The notes under the pieces were generated by a model that saw only the letters and a list, made by a program, of their open reading frames with translations, was not told the origin of the DNA and ran no database searches. From assembly GCA_965214695.1 (NCBI GenBank), contig OZ243967.1, forward strand, positions 2,976,001 to 3,040,000: a DNA stretch of 64,000 nt, read 5' to 3'. The number at the start of each line of letters is the position of its first letter. Position 1 is the stretch's first letter. This document shows, piece after piece, positions 17,251-25,634 of this stretch. The translations under genes and the position numbers were made by a program. The stretch comes from JAPOXR01 sp965214695. GTDB taxonomy: Bacteria > Pseudomonadota > Alphaproteobacteria > Rhodobacterales > Rhodobacteraceae.

Positions 17251-18081
17251 TTAATCTACCTTCTTCCATTTGGAATGGGCATTTGTTGTCGTGATCTTGC
17301 CAAACCGGGCAACGATCTCATCGTGGCACCTCGCCATGAAATTGAATGCCACATCGACGGACTGGCCAGCTGGCTGCCCTCGTGCCCGTAGAGTCAGTCT
17401 TAGCGCATGATTTTGTCCATCTCTGGAAATGATGTGCTGAAAATCGTAAGTCAAACGTCCCATGGCTCGCCCGTCAGAATCTCGGATCATCTCGGCAAAT
17501 CCTGCCTGGAAGCCCTCAATATCCAGAGTGTCCAGATTGAACACGCGTAGCCATTTCCCAACCTTCGCCGGTGCATCGAGTGGGATTATGTTTATGTAGC
17601 AAACTTCAGTCTGATCGATGATCAGTGGGTGATCGAACTGCGTTGTCAAATAGTTATCGAGTTTCTTGGCATTGGCCTTGAAGGCCTCGGCAATTCCGTC
17701 GAAACGTGGATACTCGGTCCCCTCCGGCCGCCTTCGCCAATTCGTCAGGAATCTGTCTGGTTGGAACTGCAAGAGATGATCTTCATTTCCTGACACGAAC
17801 CAAAGGCGACTGCCAGTTGGAGGTGCCCCAATATTGACCTGAATCGAGTGCTGCGGATTGGAGCCGCCGAAAGTTTCGTAGTATGGCTCCAGAAGCGGAT
17901 GCTCCTCCACACGAGGAAAATCCTCGCGGAAGAGCCGAAATACATCGTGGTGTGCAACAGACGAAAACGTCGGAGCGGGAGTAAATTGAAGCCCAAGAAC
18001 GACTTCGTCCAATGGGGGGTTCTTATACTCAGGAATTGTCACTGGTCGCGTTAGCTGGCCCCTTTCACCGTGAAGTAGCAT
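17251..18081 (-). CDS. TIGR04255 family protein
   Basis: About 276 residues. The N-terminal IPEYKNPPLDEVVLGLQFTP is the hallmark of TIGR04255, a sporadically distributed bacterial family of unknown function. Later segments with FQPDRFLTNWRR and a C-terminal DVAFNFMARCHDEIVARFGKIT agree with the family. It leads a three-gene leftward cassette. Start choice is uncertain: ATG at 18081 is used, while TTG at 18117 or GTG at 18042 (just before TIPEYKNPP) are alternatives, and none has a strong ribosome site. The cassette's lower GC and isolation between metabolic genes suggest horizontal acquisition. A defence or stress role is possible but unproven. Confidence 0.8.
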   Translation of the reverse strand: MLLHGERGQLTRPVTIPEYKNPPLDEVVLGLQFTPAPTFSSVAHHDVFRLFREDFPRVEEHPLLEPYYETFGGSNPQHSIQVNIGAPPTGSRLWFVSGNEDHLLQFQPDRFLTNWRRRPEGTEYPRFDGIAEAFKANAKKLDNYLTTQFDHPLIIDQTEVCYINIIPLDAPAKVGKWLRVFNLDTLDIEGFQAGFAEMIRDSDGRAMGRLTYDFQHIISRDGQNHALRLTLRARGQPAGQSVDVAFNFMARCHDEIVARFGKITTTNAHSKWKKVD

Positions 18082-18558
18082 TTGAAGCCTGCATAAGCCA
18101 GAATCAATTGCAGGCAAGAATCTTGCGCGCCATCTACCGCCACGTCAGTGCCGCGGTGCCTGCATTGCTTTGATTTTCCGGGCAGGATGAAGGCTGATGT
18201 GTGGATTTCAAACGTACATGCGGAGAATTTGTCGCCCCGGGAATGGAATGTGCATGAGTCTTGCCTTGAACTTGAAATCCTCAGGGCAGGTCGGGACGCT
18301 GCTGCGAGGCTCCGGCGCGGGTAGCGGGATCATGGGCAGGCCCGAACATTTGCCAATCCCATTCATCGCCAATTCTTGCCGACATCCCACTCGGAAAAAT
18401 CCGGGGCGACCCCTGTCGTCGGCTCTGTCAGCCGACTGCCAGGCGCATGTCATGCGTTGCCTTCGGACATCTCCGGATAAACTGTTTTGATGTCGGGCTG
18501 TGCATGTCATCGCTGGACGGCATCTCTTGGGTTGCCATCGGGCAGTGGCCTTTTGCCG
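18082..18558. other. Intergenic stretch upstream of the cassette
   Basis: About 480 bases holding whatever promoter drives the leftward cassette and the 3' end of the leftward MetE-like transcript. A short AT-rich patch near 18160-18180 could hold promoter elements, but no clear -35/-10 pair was identified. No gene is visible. Confidence 0.45.
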
Positions 18559-19683
18559 TCAGCTGCCGGCCTGTCGGGCCCCCTCGGAGAGGGCGGCCAG
18601 CTTGGCGTAGGTGATCTCGGGATCGACGGCGCCGAAGCCGGCGAAGGTTCCGAACCCGCAATCGGAGCCGGCCATCAGCCGGTCCGGCGGCACGAATTCG
18701 AGGAACCGGTCCAGCCGCTGCCTGACAACTTCGGGATGTTCCACGAAATTCGTGGTGCTGTCGATGACGCCAGGGATCAGGATCTTGCTGTCGGGGACCT
18801 CGCTGAACCGGTCACGGAATATTCGCCATTCATGGGCATGGCGCGGGTTCGAGGATTCAAACAGCACGTGGTTTGCATTAATCGACATCAGGGTCGAAAA
18901 TACCTTGTCCATCGAGATGTCGCAGACATGGGGACCCTCGTAGTTTCCCCAGCAGATGTGCACCCTGATCCGGGCCGGATCCAGCCCGGCCAGCGACCGG
19001 TTGAGCACCTCGACATTCCTTGCCGCAATCTCCACGAATTCATCATCGGATTTCTCATGGAACATCATATGCCTGGCCAGGCCGAGATCGGGGCAGTCGA
19101 GTTGCAGCAGGAGGCCGCTGGCGACGATGGTCTGGTATTCGACCCGCATTGCTTCGCCAAGCGCATCCAGATACTCGTCCCGTGACGGGAAGTAGTCATT
19201 GGGGAGGAACAGGCTGATCACCCCGGGCGATGCCGAGTTCATGAAGCCATCGGCCGCGCCATGGCACTTCATGGCCATCTTCAGATTGTCGATATCCTTG
19301 AGCAGCGCGTCATTGTCCTTCGGCCTGATCTCGCCGATGCAGCAGGGCCGGGAATATTTTGGCGTGCCACCCTCGTCGGCCAGCCGTTTCATGAATGACG
19401 GAAACAGGGCAAGATCATGCGGCGGAGTCCTTGGCGCATCGCCGCCAAAGCCGGTATACCGGTCCTTGACATAGGTGGCGTAGGAAATCTTGGAGGTCTC
19501 GCCGTCGGAGACGACATCGATTCCCGCTTCCACCTGCCGGCGCACCGTGTCCGAGGTTGCCTCGCGCATTTCCAGGTCGAATTCTCGCTGGCTGAACCTG
19601 GAGCCGCGCTCCCGGGCAAACAGGAAGTCGACGACACGCTGGCTTCTTGGAAGGCTGCCGACATGCGTGGTCTTGATCGTCAT
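18559..19683 (-). CDS. Cobalamin-independent methionine synthase-like (MetE C-terminal/UroD fold) methyltransferase
   Basis: A 374-residue protein equal to the catalytic C-terminal half of MetE only. The zinc-thiol site is intact: His242-x-Cys244 (RVHICWGN), Glu276 (LFESSNPRH) and Cys342 (GSDCGFGT), matching the His-x-Cys, Glu and Cys ligands of MetE. The N terminus reads TTHVGSLPRS, as in such stand-alone proteins. Members use a zinc-bound thiol as methyl or alkyl acceptor, and relatives include epoxyalkane:coenzyme M transferase and core methionine synthases. The start at ATG 19683 has GGAGG nine bases upstream. It lies downstream of the bicupin gene in a leftward operon that includes a LacI regulator. 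The methyl donor is unknown. Confidence 0.82.
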   Translation of the reverse strand: MTIKTTHVGSLPRSQRVVDFLFARERGSRFSQREFDLEMREATSDTVRRQVEAGIDVVSDGETSKISYATYVKDRYTGFGGDAPRTPPHDLALFPSFMKRLADEGGTPKYSRPCCIGEIRPKDNDALLKDIDNLKMAMKCHGAADGFMNSASPGVISLFLPNDYFPSRDEYLDALGEAMRVEYQTIVASGLLLQLDCPDLGLARHMMFHEKSDDEFVEIAARNVEVLNRSLAGLDPARIRVHICWGNYEGPHVCDISMDKVFSTLMSINANHVLFESSNPRHAHEWRIFRDRFSEVPDSKILIPGVIDSTTNFVEHPEVVRQRLDRFLEFVPPDRLMAGSDCGFGTFAGFGAVDPEITYAKLAALSEGARQAGS

Positions 19684-19714
19684 GGAACTCATCCTCCCTG
19701 GCGTTGCGGGGACA

Positions 19715-20680
19715 TCACGGCTGCCATGTTGCTCCGGCCGGATCGTCGGTGTTCCGGACCAGGAACATGCCGCACTCACCCGAGACAGATGGTGACAGCG
19801 ACCGGTCGATTCCCGGCGGAACGGCGCAGGTATCGCCGGGGGCAAGAACGTTGGAGCCGCCTTCCCATGCCAGCTTCCAGTGACCTTCGAGGACCATCAG
19901 TATCTCGTGCCGGCCGGTCCGGTACGGCGTGTCCGGGATCGAATTGCCTGCCAGATATTCGACTTCGAATCCCGGCCTGTCAATGATCATCCCGTGCTCG
20001 CCGATCACCCTGGCGGGTCCGTCGCCGGCCAGGGCCACCATGTCCCAGTGCCGTGCCACGTAGGCCGGGACCACCTCCTGTGCCGTCGGCTCCGGATACC
20101 CGGCCAACTCGTCCTCGGTGAGCATTGGCATGGGCGAGACCGACTCCGGGAGGGACTGGCCAGCTCCGGTGTCATAGATGCGACCGGTTTCGGCCAGGAT
20201 CATGCCGTGCCCGCGGGCCTCCTCGACGACCTGGGGGGCCCAGACCACGCCCCCGCCGGCATCGTCGCCACCAAGTATGGCCATGAGCATGCCATGTTCC
20301 TGGCCAATATTCTCGAATCCGCGGAAGATCCCGGTCGGAATGTTGAAGATGTCGCCCCTCTCGAGCACAACCTCGCCGGCATCTCCCCATCGGCCCCAGA
20401 AGAATCGCCACCGTCCCTTGAGCACGTAGAAGACCTCGGCAGTGTAGTGGGAATGAAGCGAGTTCCGGCAATTGGGCGGTTGCCCGGCGCCGCCGATATT
20501 GAAACCCGGGGTCTCCCTGATATGGACATGCTGATCCGGATTTTCCGACACGCCGCCACCGATGATGGTGAAATTCTCCTTGCGGTCCGAACCGGGGGTG
20601 TGGGTGTCGATGAAGGCGGTCTTGCACGGGACCAGTTCGCCGTAGCGCACGATCCGCTTGCGCATGTCGTCATGAGTCAT
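19715..20680 (-). CDS. Double-cupin domain protein
   Basis: 321 residues with two cupin barrels. The first has LHSHYTAEVFYVLKGRWRFFWG (His-x-His, Glu metal ligands, near residues 77-98) and a later GDIFNIPTGIFRGFEN. The second has TGRHEILMVLEGHWKLAWEGG and GDTCAVPPGIDRSLSP near residue 280. Bicupins include ring-cleaving dioxygenases, oxalate decarboxylases and sugar isomerases, so the reaction cannot be named. The start ATG 20680 with GGGAGAG upstream overlaps the end of the preceding NTF2-like gene by 11 bases, so they are co-translated. It is probably an enzyme in the LacI-controlled catabolic operon. Confidence 0.8.
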   Translation of the reverse strand: MTHDDMRKRIVRYGELVPCKTAFIDTHTPGSDRKENFTIIGGGVSENPDQHVHIRETPGFNIGGAGQPPNCRNSLHSHYTAEVFYVLKGRWRFFWGRWGDAGEVVLERGDIFNIPTGIFRGFENIGQEHGMLMAILGGDDAGGGVVWAPQVVEEARGHGMILAETGRIYDTGAGQSLPESVSPMPMLTEDELAGYPEPTAQEVVPAYVARHWDMVALAGDGPARVIGEHGMIIDRPGFEVEYLAGNSIPDTPYRTGRHEILMVLEGHWKLAWEGGSNVLAPGDTCAVPPGIDRSLSPSVSGECGMFLVRNTDDPAGATWQP

Positions 20681-21671
20681 GGTTGCTCTCCCGGTGTGAA
20701 CAGGGATCCCGGTTATCGAGAAGTTGTCTCCAAACCGAAATCTCGTCAATCAGCGTGTATTCGTCTCGCAACCCGCGGCTACCGAATTCGGCATGGGTAA
20801 TGCCGAGAATGAAGGCATGCTTGCCGGTCGGGCGTCCGAACAGGCCGTGTCCCGAATGTTTGCCCTCGAGGGTCCACCTGATGGCGGCGCGATCCGGCCG
20901 GTCCGGATCGGAACGGCCGATCCGGTGCCATACCCGGAACTCGGCATCAGGAAACGCCGATCGGAGTCCCAGCCAGAAGGCCTCGGCTTCCGGCCGTCCA
21001 TACCGGTCTCCGCCCGGATAGCCGAGATGGACGGCCCGGTCGTACTCCCGCGAGATGACCGAGAATTCCGCCCGCATGAGCCGCTGCAGAATATGCTCGA
21101 GCCGCTTTCCGGACTCGGCATCGTTGCCGGTGCCGCCATAGGGCGATTCCAGGGAATCGGCATCGGGTAGGTAGTAGCCTGTCGGCGGCAGGCTACCGTC
21201 CAGCGAAGCCTCGACAAACTGTCTCGGCTCGAAGCCGAGTTGCCGGGCAATTGCCCCCTGGTCGCGGACCAGCCATTCATCATTGATCTGCCAGCCATGC
21301 CGGGAATCCTCGGCGGCATGGCAATCGGCAATGACCCGGTAGTGGAGCCTCCTCGATGATGCCGGGCCGTATTTTCCGTTGCCGGAATAGGTGGCAGTCG
21401 ACATGATTCGATGCGACGAGTACCAGCTGTCGGGTCCGGCATGCTCCCAGATCACATCCTCGCCAAGCAACTGCCGGTCGGGAAACTCGGCGATGGTTGC
21501 CATGGTCGCCGCGATCACGTTCCGGTTGCCGACCGTAACGCCTTCGGGCGAGCGCACCAGGATGTCCTCGGAATAGACCTCGTGCAGCAGGTCGACGCGC
21601 CGGCCTTCCCAGATTTCCCCGGTGATCCCGAGAATGTAGTTGACGAAATCGGTATATCTCGGAGTGTTCAT
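20670..21671 (-). CDS. Tandem NTF2/SnoaL-like domain protein
   Basis: 333 residues that appear to hold two SnoaL-like alpha-beta barrel domains: one near residues 5-150 (YTDFVNYILGITGEIWEGR, YSEDILVRSPEG, WYSSHRIMSTATYSG) and one near 190-320 (RLMRAEFSVISREYDRAVHLGYPGG, IRWTLEGKHSGHGLFGRPTGK). Proteins of this fold act as cyclases, hydratases or isomerases, or as binding proteins, so the reaction is open. Its ATG at 21671 overlaps the lacI-type stop (ATGA), making it directly coupled to the regulator. It and a second SnoaL-like gene at 24830 are in the same leftward gene group. Confidence 0.72.
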   Translation of the reverse strand: MNTPRYTDFVNYILGITGEIWEGRRVDLLHEVYSEDILVRSPEGVTVGNRNVIAATMATIAEFPDRQLLGEDVIWEHAGPDSWYSSHRIMSTATYSGNGKYGPASSRRLHYRVIADCHAAEDSRHGWQINDEWLVRDQGAIARQLGFEPRQFVEASLDGSLPPTGYYLPDADSLESPYGGTGNDAESGKRLEHILQRLMRAEFSVISREYDRAVHLGYPGGDRYGRPEAEAFWLGLRSAFPDAEFRVWHRIGRSDPDRPDRAAIRWTLEGKHSGHGLFGRPTGKHAFILGITHAEFGSRGLRDEYTLIDEISVWRQLLDNRDPCSHRESNHDS

Positions 21672-22699
21672 CGGACTTCGCTCCATCCTGCCCCGGGAAG
21701 TCGTGCCGTCCCGCGAATCTTGAAATCGCACGGAATCCGGATCTGGACCGGCGGCTTGTCTGGCTCGGCAATGGTCTCAAGCATCCTGGATACCGTCATC
21801 TCGACCAGCCGGCCAAGCGGTTGTCGCATCGTTGTCAGGTTGAATGATTGCCAGGCCGCGATCGGAACATCATCATAGCCAACGACGGAGACATCCTCGG
21901 GAATCCGGAGCCCGAGTTCATGCCTGATGACATCCATGACCGCAAATGCCATGTGGTCGTTGCCGACGAAGACGGCATCCGGCACCGGCCCGCCGGTGCC
22001 GGAAAACATGTCCCTGGCGACCCCGCTTGCCACTTCCCGGCGATACATCCCGTCGACGCAGCAGACCGGTTCGACCCCGCATTCGGCCAGGCCGAGCCTG
22101 AAGCCCCGATCGCGCTCGCTTCCGGTGGACGAGCCCTGCCAGCCCGAAATCTGCGCGATGCGCCGATGCCCTCCCTCCACCAGGAACCGGGCAATCCGGC
22201 GAGCGCCCTCGACATTGTCGGATGTCACCGAGTTCAGGCTGTCATCGCCCTGGTGGCGGTTGAACAGGATGACGGGAATGCCTTCCGCCCGGCACCGGCT
22301 GGCCAGTTGAACGGTCATGGCCACCGATGCGGCGATCAGCCCGTCCACCTGGTAGTCGAGAAGATCGGCGACGATCCGCTCGGTTTCCGCATCGTCGTTC
22401 GATGCCATGAATACCAGGAGGTGATAGCCATTCTTCTTGAGCTCATGGGACATGAGTTCGACCGCCGCCGGGTAGAACTGGTTCTCGAAATAGGCGACCA
22501 CGAGGGCGATGATCCTCGAGCGTCCGGTGATCAGCGATCTGGCCAGGGCGTTTGGCCGGTATCCGAGCTGGCGCGCCGCCTCGTGCACCTTTTCCGCCGT
22601 ATCTGGCGATACCGAGGCGCCAGGGGTGTAGGCTCGGCTGACCGCCGACTGGCTGACCCCGGCCAACCTGGCGACTTCTGCCGACGTGATCTTCCTCAT
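21668..22699 (-). CDS. LacI-family transcriptional regulator
   Basis: 343 residues. The N-terminal helix-turn-helix and hinge (ITSAEVARLAGVSQSAVSRAYT, then YRPNALARSLITGRS near 47-61) are classic LacI/GalR. The periplasmic-binding-protein-like effector domain follows (IALVVAYFENQFYP, DGLIAASV, ILFNRH, and near residue 270 VVGYDDVPIAAW). It is in the same leftward run as the SDR before it (22 bases) and the NTF2-like, bicupin and MetE-like genes after it, so it probably controls this operon in response to a small molecule that may be sugar-like or another organic substrate. The start at 22699 (MRKITSAEV) is chosen because it aligns with the family. Confidence 0.92.
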   Translation of the reverse strand: MRKITSAEVARLAGVSQSAVSRAYTPGASVSPDTAEKVHEAARQLGYRPNALARSLITGRSRIIALVVAYFENQFYPAAVELMSHELKKNGYHLLVFMASNDDAETERIVADLLDYQVDGLIAASVAMTVQLASRCRAEGIPVILFNRHQGDDSLNSVTSDNVEGARRIARFLVEGGHRRIAQISGWQGSSTGSERDRGFRLGLAECGVEPVCCVDGMYRREVASGVARDMFSGTGGPVPDAVFVGNDHMAFAVMDVIRHELGLRIPEDVSVVGYDDVPIAAWQSFNLTTMRQPLGRLVEMTVSRMLETIAEPDKPPVQIRIPCDFKIRGTARLPGAGWSEVR

Positions 22700-22721
22700 T
22701 GCCCTGCCTTCATCCGGTCCA

Positions 22722-23483
22722 TCATCCTGCAGTCCAGCCGCCATCGATCAGGAGGCGGGTGCCGGTGATCAGGGACGCCGCATCCGATGCCAGGAAGACA
22801 ACCGCACCCATTACATCCTCGACCTTCCCGAGCCGGCCCAGCCTGATCTTCGAGCGGATCCACCGCTGCTTTTCCGGGTCGGCCAGTGTCGCTTCCGTCA
22901 ACTCGGTGCGGATGAAGGTCGGGCACACGGTATTGACCCTGATGCCGAGCCGACCCCATTCGATCGCCATCGCCTTGGTCATGCCTTCGAGGGCGTGTTT
23001 CGAGGCACAATAAACTGCCCGCTCCATGCTGGCGACCACCCCCATCTGGCTGGAGATCTGAATGATCGAGCCGCCGGTCTCCGGCATGGTCCCGGCAACT
23101 TCGCAAGCAAGGAAAAACGCGGACCGGGCATTGACGGCCATGACCTGGTCGTAATCCTCTTCCGACGCATCAAGCGCCATGGAATGACGCGCCATTCCGG
23201 CCGAGTTCACGAGCACGTCAAAGGGGCCTTCCTCGTCGACGATGTGCCGGATTTGCGCCCGGTCGGTGACGTCGAGTACCGCCGCCTTGGCCCGGAAGCC
23301 TGCATCCTGCAGGGACCGGGCGGCGCTGCCGATTCCCCCCGGGCTCCGGGATGCGACCACGACTGATGCCCCGGCCTCTGCGAGCGCCGCCGCACAAGCA
23401 AATCCGATGCCGCGCGAGGCCCCGGTGACCAGTGCTTTCCTGCCATCGAGCCGGAAGGACGGGGTGGTCGGTGGCCGGGTCAT
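22722..23483 (-). CDS. Short-chain dehydrogenase/reductase
   Basis: 253 residues of classical SDR. The cofactor loop TGASRGIG is at 20-27, NSAGMA at 93-98, the catalytic Ser145 in QISSQMG, and Tyr158/Lys162 in YCASK. The C-terminal RLGKVEDVMGAVVFLASDAASLITG and DGGWTAG are typical of the FabG-like group. Small residues after the second beta strand (VVASRS) suggest NADP preference, but that is weak. It lies between the HisD-family gene and the LacI regulator, 31 bases from the former, all leftward. It probably oxidises or reduces a hydroxyl/keto group of the substrate handled by this operon. Confidence 0.9.
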   Translation of the reverse strand: MTRPPTTPSFRLDGRKALVTGASRGIGFACAAALAEAGASVVVASRSPGGIGSAARSLQDAGFRAKAAVLDVTDRAQIRHIVDEEGPFDVLVNSAGMARHSMALDASEEDYDQVMAVNARSAFFLACEVAGTMPETGGSIIQISSQMGVVASMERAVYCASKHALEGMTKAMAIEWGRLGIRVNTVCPTFIRTELTEATLADPEKQRWIRSKIRLGRLGKVEDVMGAVVFLASDAASLITGTRLLIDGGWTAG

Positions 23484-23514
23484 GCCGGATGCTCCACGGT
23501 CGGATTGTCCGTCA

Positions 23515-24840
23515 TCAGGCACTGCTTCGGGGAGAGGGAGCACCGCCATAGGGGACATTCAGCCCGCCATATCGCCGCAACCGGATATTGGCCTGTTCGG
23601 CATGGCCGGCGAATCCCTCCAGCACGCACAGCCTGGAGCAGTATTCGCCTATGAAAGTGGCCGCCTCGTCGGTCACGATCTTCTGGTAGCTGTGGGTTTT
23701 CAGGAACTTGCCGACCCACAGGCCGCCGGTATAGCGGCCAGCCCGCCGGGTCGGCAGGGTGTGATTGGTGCCGATAATCTTGTCGCCATTGGCGACATTG
23801 GTCCTCGGGCCCAGGAACAGAGCGCCGTAGGCAGTCATGTTGTCGAGGAACCAGTCATCCCGGTCGGTCATGACCTGGACATGTTCGGAGGCAATGTCAT
23901 TGGCGATCTGGAGCATCTCCTCGTAGCTGCTGCACAGGATAACCTGGCCGTAGTCTTCCCAGCTCCGGGCGGCGGTGTTTGCCGTCGGGAGAATTTTGAG
24001 CAGGCGTCTGACCTCGCCAATGGTCTCCTCGGCCAGCCGGCGGTTGTTGGTGACGAGAATGGCCGGCGAGTCGTAGCCATGCTCTGCCTGGCCAAGGAGA
24101 TCGGTCGCACAGAGCTCGGCATCGACGGTGTCATCGGCAATGACCATGGTCTCGGTCGGCCCGGCCAGGAGGTCGATGCCGACCCGCCCGAACAGCTGGC
24201 GCTTGGCTTCCGCAACGAAGGCATTGCCGGGGCCGATCAGCATGTCGACCGGATTGATGGTCGGCGTTCCGAGCGCCAACGCCCCGATGGCCTGGATGCC
24301 GCCGAGCAGGTAGATTTCGTGGGCGCCGCCGAAATGAATGGCGGCAATGACCGCCGGATGCGGCTCGCCATTTACCGGCGGGGTAGCGACGGCGATCCTG
24401 GGCACCCCGGCAACATCGGCAGTGGCCACCGACATGTGAGCAGCCGCCACCAGCGGGAACTTGCCGCCAGGCACGTAGCAGCCCGCCGACTGGACCGGGA
24501 TGTTGCGGTGGCCGAGAATCACCCCCGGCATGGTCTCCACCTCCACATCCTGCATGGAGTCACGCTGGATGCGGGCAAAATTGCGGATCTGTTCCTGGGC
24601 AAACCGGATGTCATGCAAGTCCTGCCCCGAGAGCTTCGACACCTGTCTTTCGATCTCGGAATCCGTCAGCCTGAACGACTCGGCCTCGTAGCCGTCGAAC
24701 CTGGCTGACATCTCCCGAACCGCGTCATCGCCTCGTCGCTCGATCTGCAGCAATGCCTCGGCGACAGTGTTTTTCACCCCGGCGTCATCACTGGCCCGTT
24801 CGTCTTCCGGTTTGCCGGTTTTCAGATATTCAATCGCCAT
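23515..24840 (-). CDS. Histidinol-dehydrogenase-family enzyme, resembling sulfopropanediol 3-dehydrogenase
   Basis: 441 residues with the HisD fold signatures CYVPGGKFPL near 121-130, GPGNAFVAEAKRQLFG near 203-218, and AGPTETMVIADDTVD. The catalytic and zinc residues Gln251, Glu253 and His254 are seen in LLGQAEHGYDSPA. Biosynthetic hisD is normally with hisG or other his genes, but here it is among catabolic genes, and the N terminus (AIEYLKTGK) resembles the HpsN-like paralogues that oxidise 2,3-dihydroxypropane-1-sulfonate through two NAD steps. The true substrate could be another alcohol. The start ATG at 24840 overlaps the upstream SnoaL-like gene by 11 bases. The long N-terminal extension in this frame is rejected because it merely shadows that gene. 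Confidence 0.82.
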   Translation of the reverse strand: MAIEYLKTGKPEDERASDDAGVKNTVAEALLQIERRGDDAVREMSARFDGYEAESFRLTDSEIERQVSKLSGQDLHDIRFAQEQIRNFARIQRDSMQDVEVETMPGVILGHRNIPVQSAGCYVPGGKFPLVAAAHMSVATADVAGVPRIAVATPPVNGEPHPAVIAAIHFGGAHEIYLLGGIQAIGALALGTPTINPVDMLIGPGNAFVAEAKRQLFGRVGIDLLAGPTETMVIADDTVDAELCATDLLGQAEHGYDSPAILVTNNRRLAEETIGEVRRLLKILPTANTAARSWEDYGQVILCSSYEEMLQIANDIASEHVQVMTDRDDWFLDNMTAYGALFLGPRTNVANGDKIIGTNHTLPTRRAGRYTGGLWVGKFLKTHSYQKIVTDEAATFIGEYCSRLCVLEGFAGHAEQANIRLRRYGGLNVPYGGAPSPRSSA

Positions 24841-25381
24841 CCTGTTGCACCCCTGGCTGCGGAGCCGGCGGCTCCCTGTCGCCTCGGTCGAAGGCCTCCC
24901 AGCCCTCGCCGGAAAACACGTCGACGCCCAATTGTCTGAGCACGTCCGCAAAATCGACCATGACCCAATTGTCATCGATCTTCCCGTCCACCACCTTCCA
25001 GAAATCCATGTAGCGGATCTCGACCCGCTTGCCGGTCGGCTCCACCCCCATGAAGGTCCCGGTATGGTCGGCCTCCTGGCGCCCGAAGGAGGCCGCCCAT
25101 TCACCCATGACCAGCCTTGCCTCGTCGATGGCGACCTTGTTCGAGAAGGCGGCCTGGAACGGCCGCTGCCAATTGTCCTGGAATTCCCGGAGACCATTCT
25201 TGGTGCCGCAGCCGCAATTGCCCATCCAGCGGAATGTCTCGGCAAAAAACTCGCCCACATCATCGATGCGGTGGTCATTCAACCCGTTCACCATCGATTC
25301 GATGACCTGCCTGGTTGCATCGGTCTTCGACAGGTCGGTATTCCTGGTCAGTGGGGCCTGGTCCGGCCGTGCTCCCCTCAT
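24830..25381 (-). CDS. SnoaL-like NTF2-fold protein
   Basis: 183 residues of the SnoaL-like polyketide-cyclase/ester-cyclase group: VIESMVNGLNDHRIDDVGEFFAETFRW at the start, then SFGRQEADHTGTFMGVEPTGKRVEIRYMDFWKVVDGKI, in which the G-x-x-P-TGKxVxxxxxxFxxxxxGKI pattern is diagnostic. It is the first gene of the leftward run that continues with the HisD-family enzyme. Specific reaction unknown. The start ATG at 25381 has no strong ribosome site, and the protein might begin somewhat downstream. Confidence 0.8.
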   Translation of the reverse strand: MRGARPDQAPLTRNTDLSKTDATRQVIESMVNGLNDHRIDDVGEFFAETFRWMGNCGCGTKNGLREFQDNWQRPFQAAFSNKVAIDEARLVMGEWAASFGRQEADHTGTFMGVEPTGKRVEIRYMDFWKVVDGKIDDNWVMVDFADVLRQLGVDVFSGEGWEAFDRGDREPPAPQPGVQQDGD

Positions 25382-25634
25382 GCCGGCACCCCGGATGCTT
25401 GGTCAGGGACCCGCAACGCATCGCCTCCCGGCGATCCCGCGTGCCGGAAGGTGGCCGCTCCAGGGTTGAATTTCCCACCAGCGATTGCCGGCGCCCGTTT
25501 ATCCCGATCAGCCCGCCTCACCGGGGAAGGGCCTCCGGCCGACATGAGCACGGTGCCAGCGATCCCGGCGGCAATGACCGGCACTGCCGGTCCTGTCCGG
25601 ATATGTCGGAAATGCCCACCTGCAACATCAGCCG

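Noticed and set aside
23515..25278. Apparent 587-residue fusion protein ending in the HisD-family enzyme
   Set aside because: The first 146 residues are Ser/Arg/Pro-rich and only mirror another frame of the SnoaL-like gene. The real start is ATG 24840.
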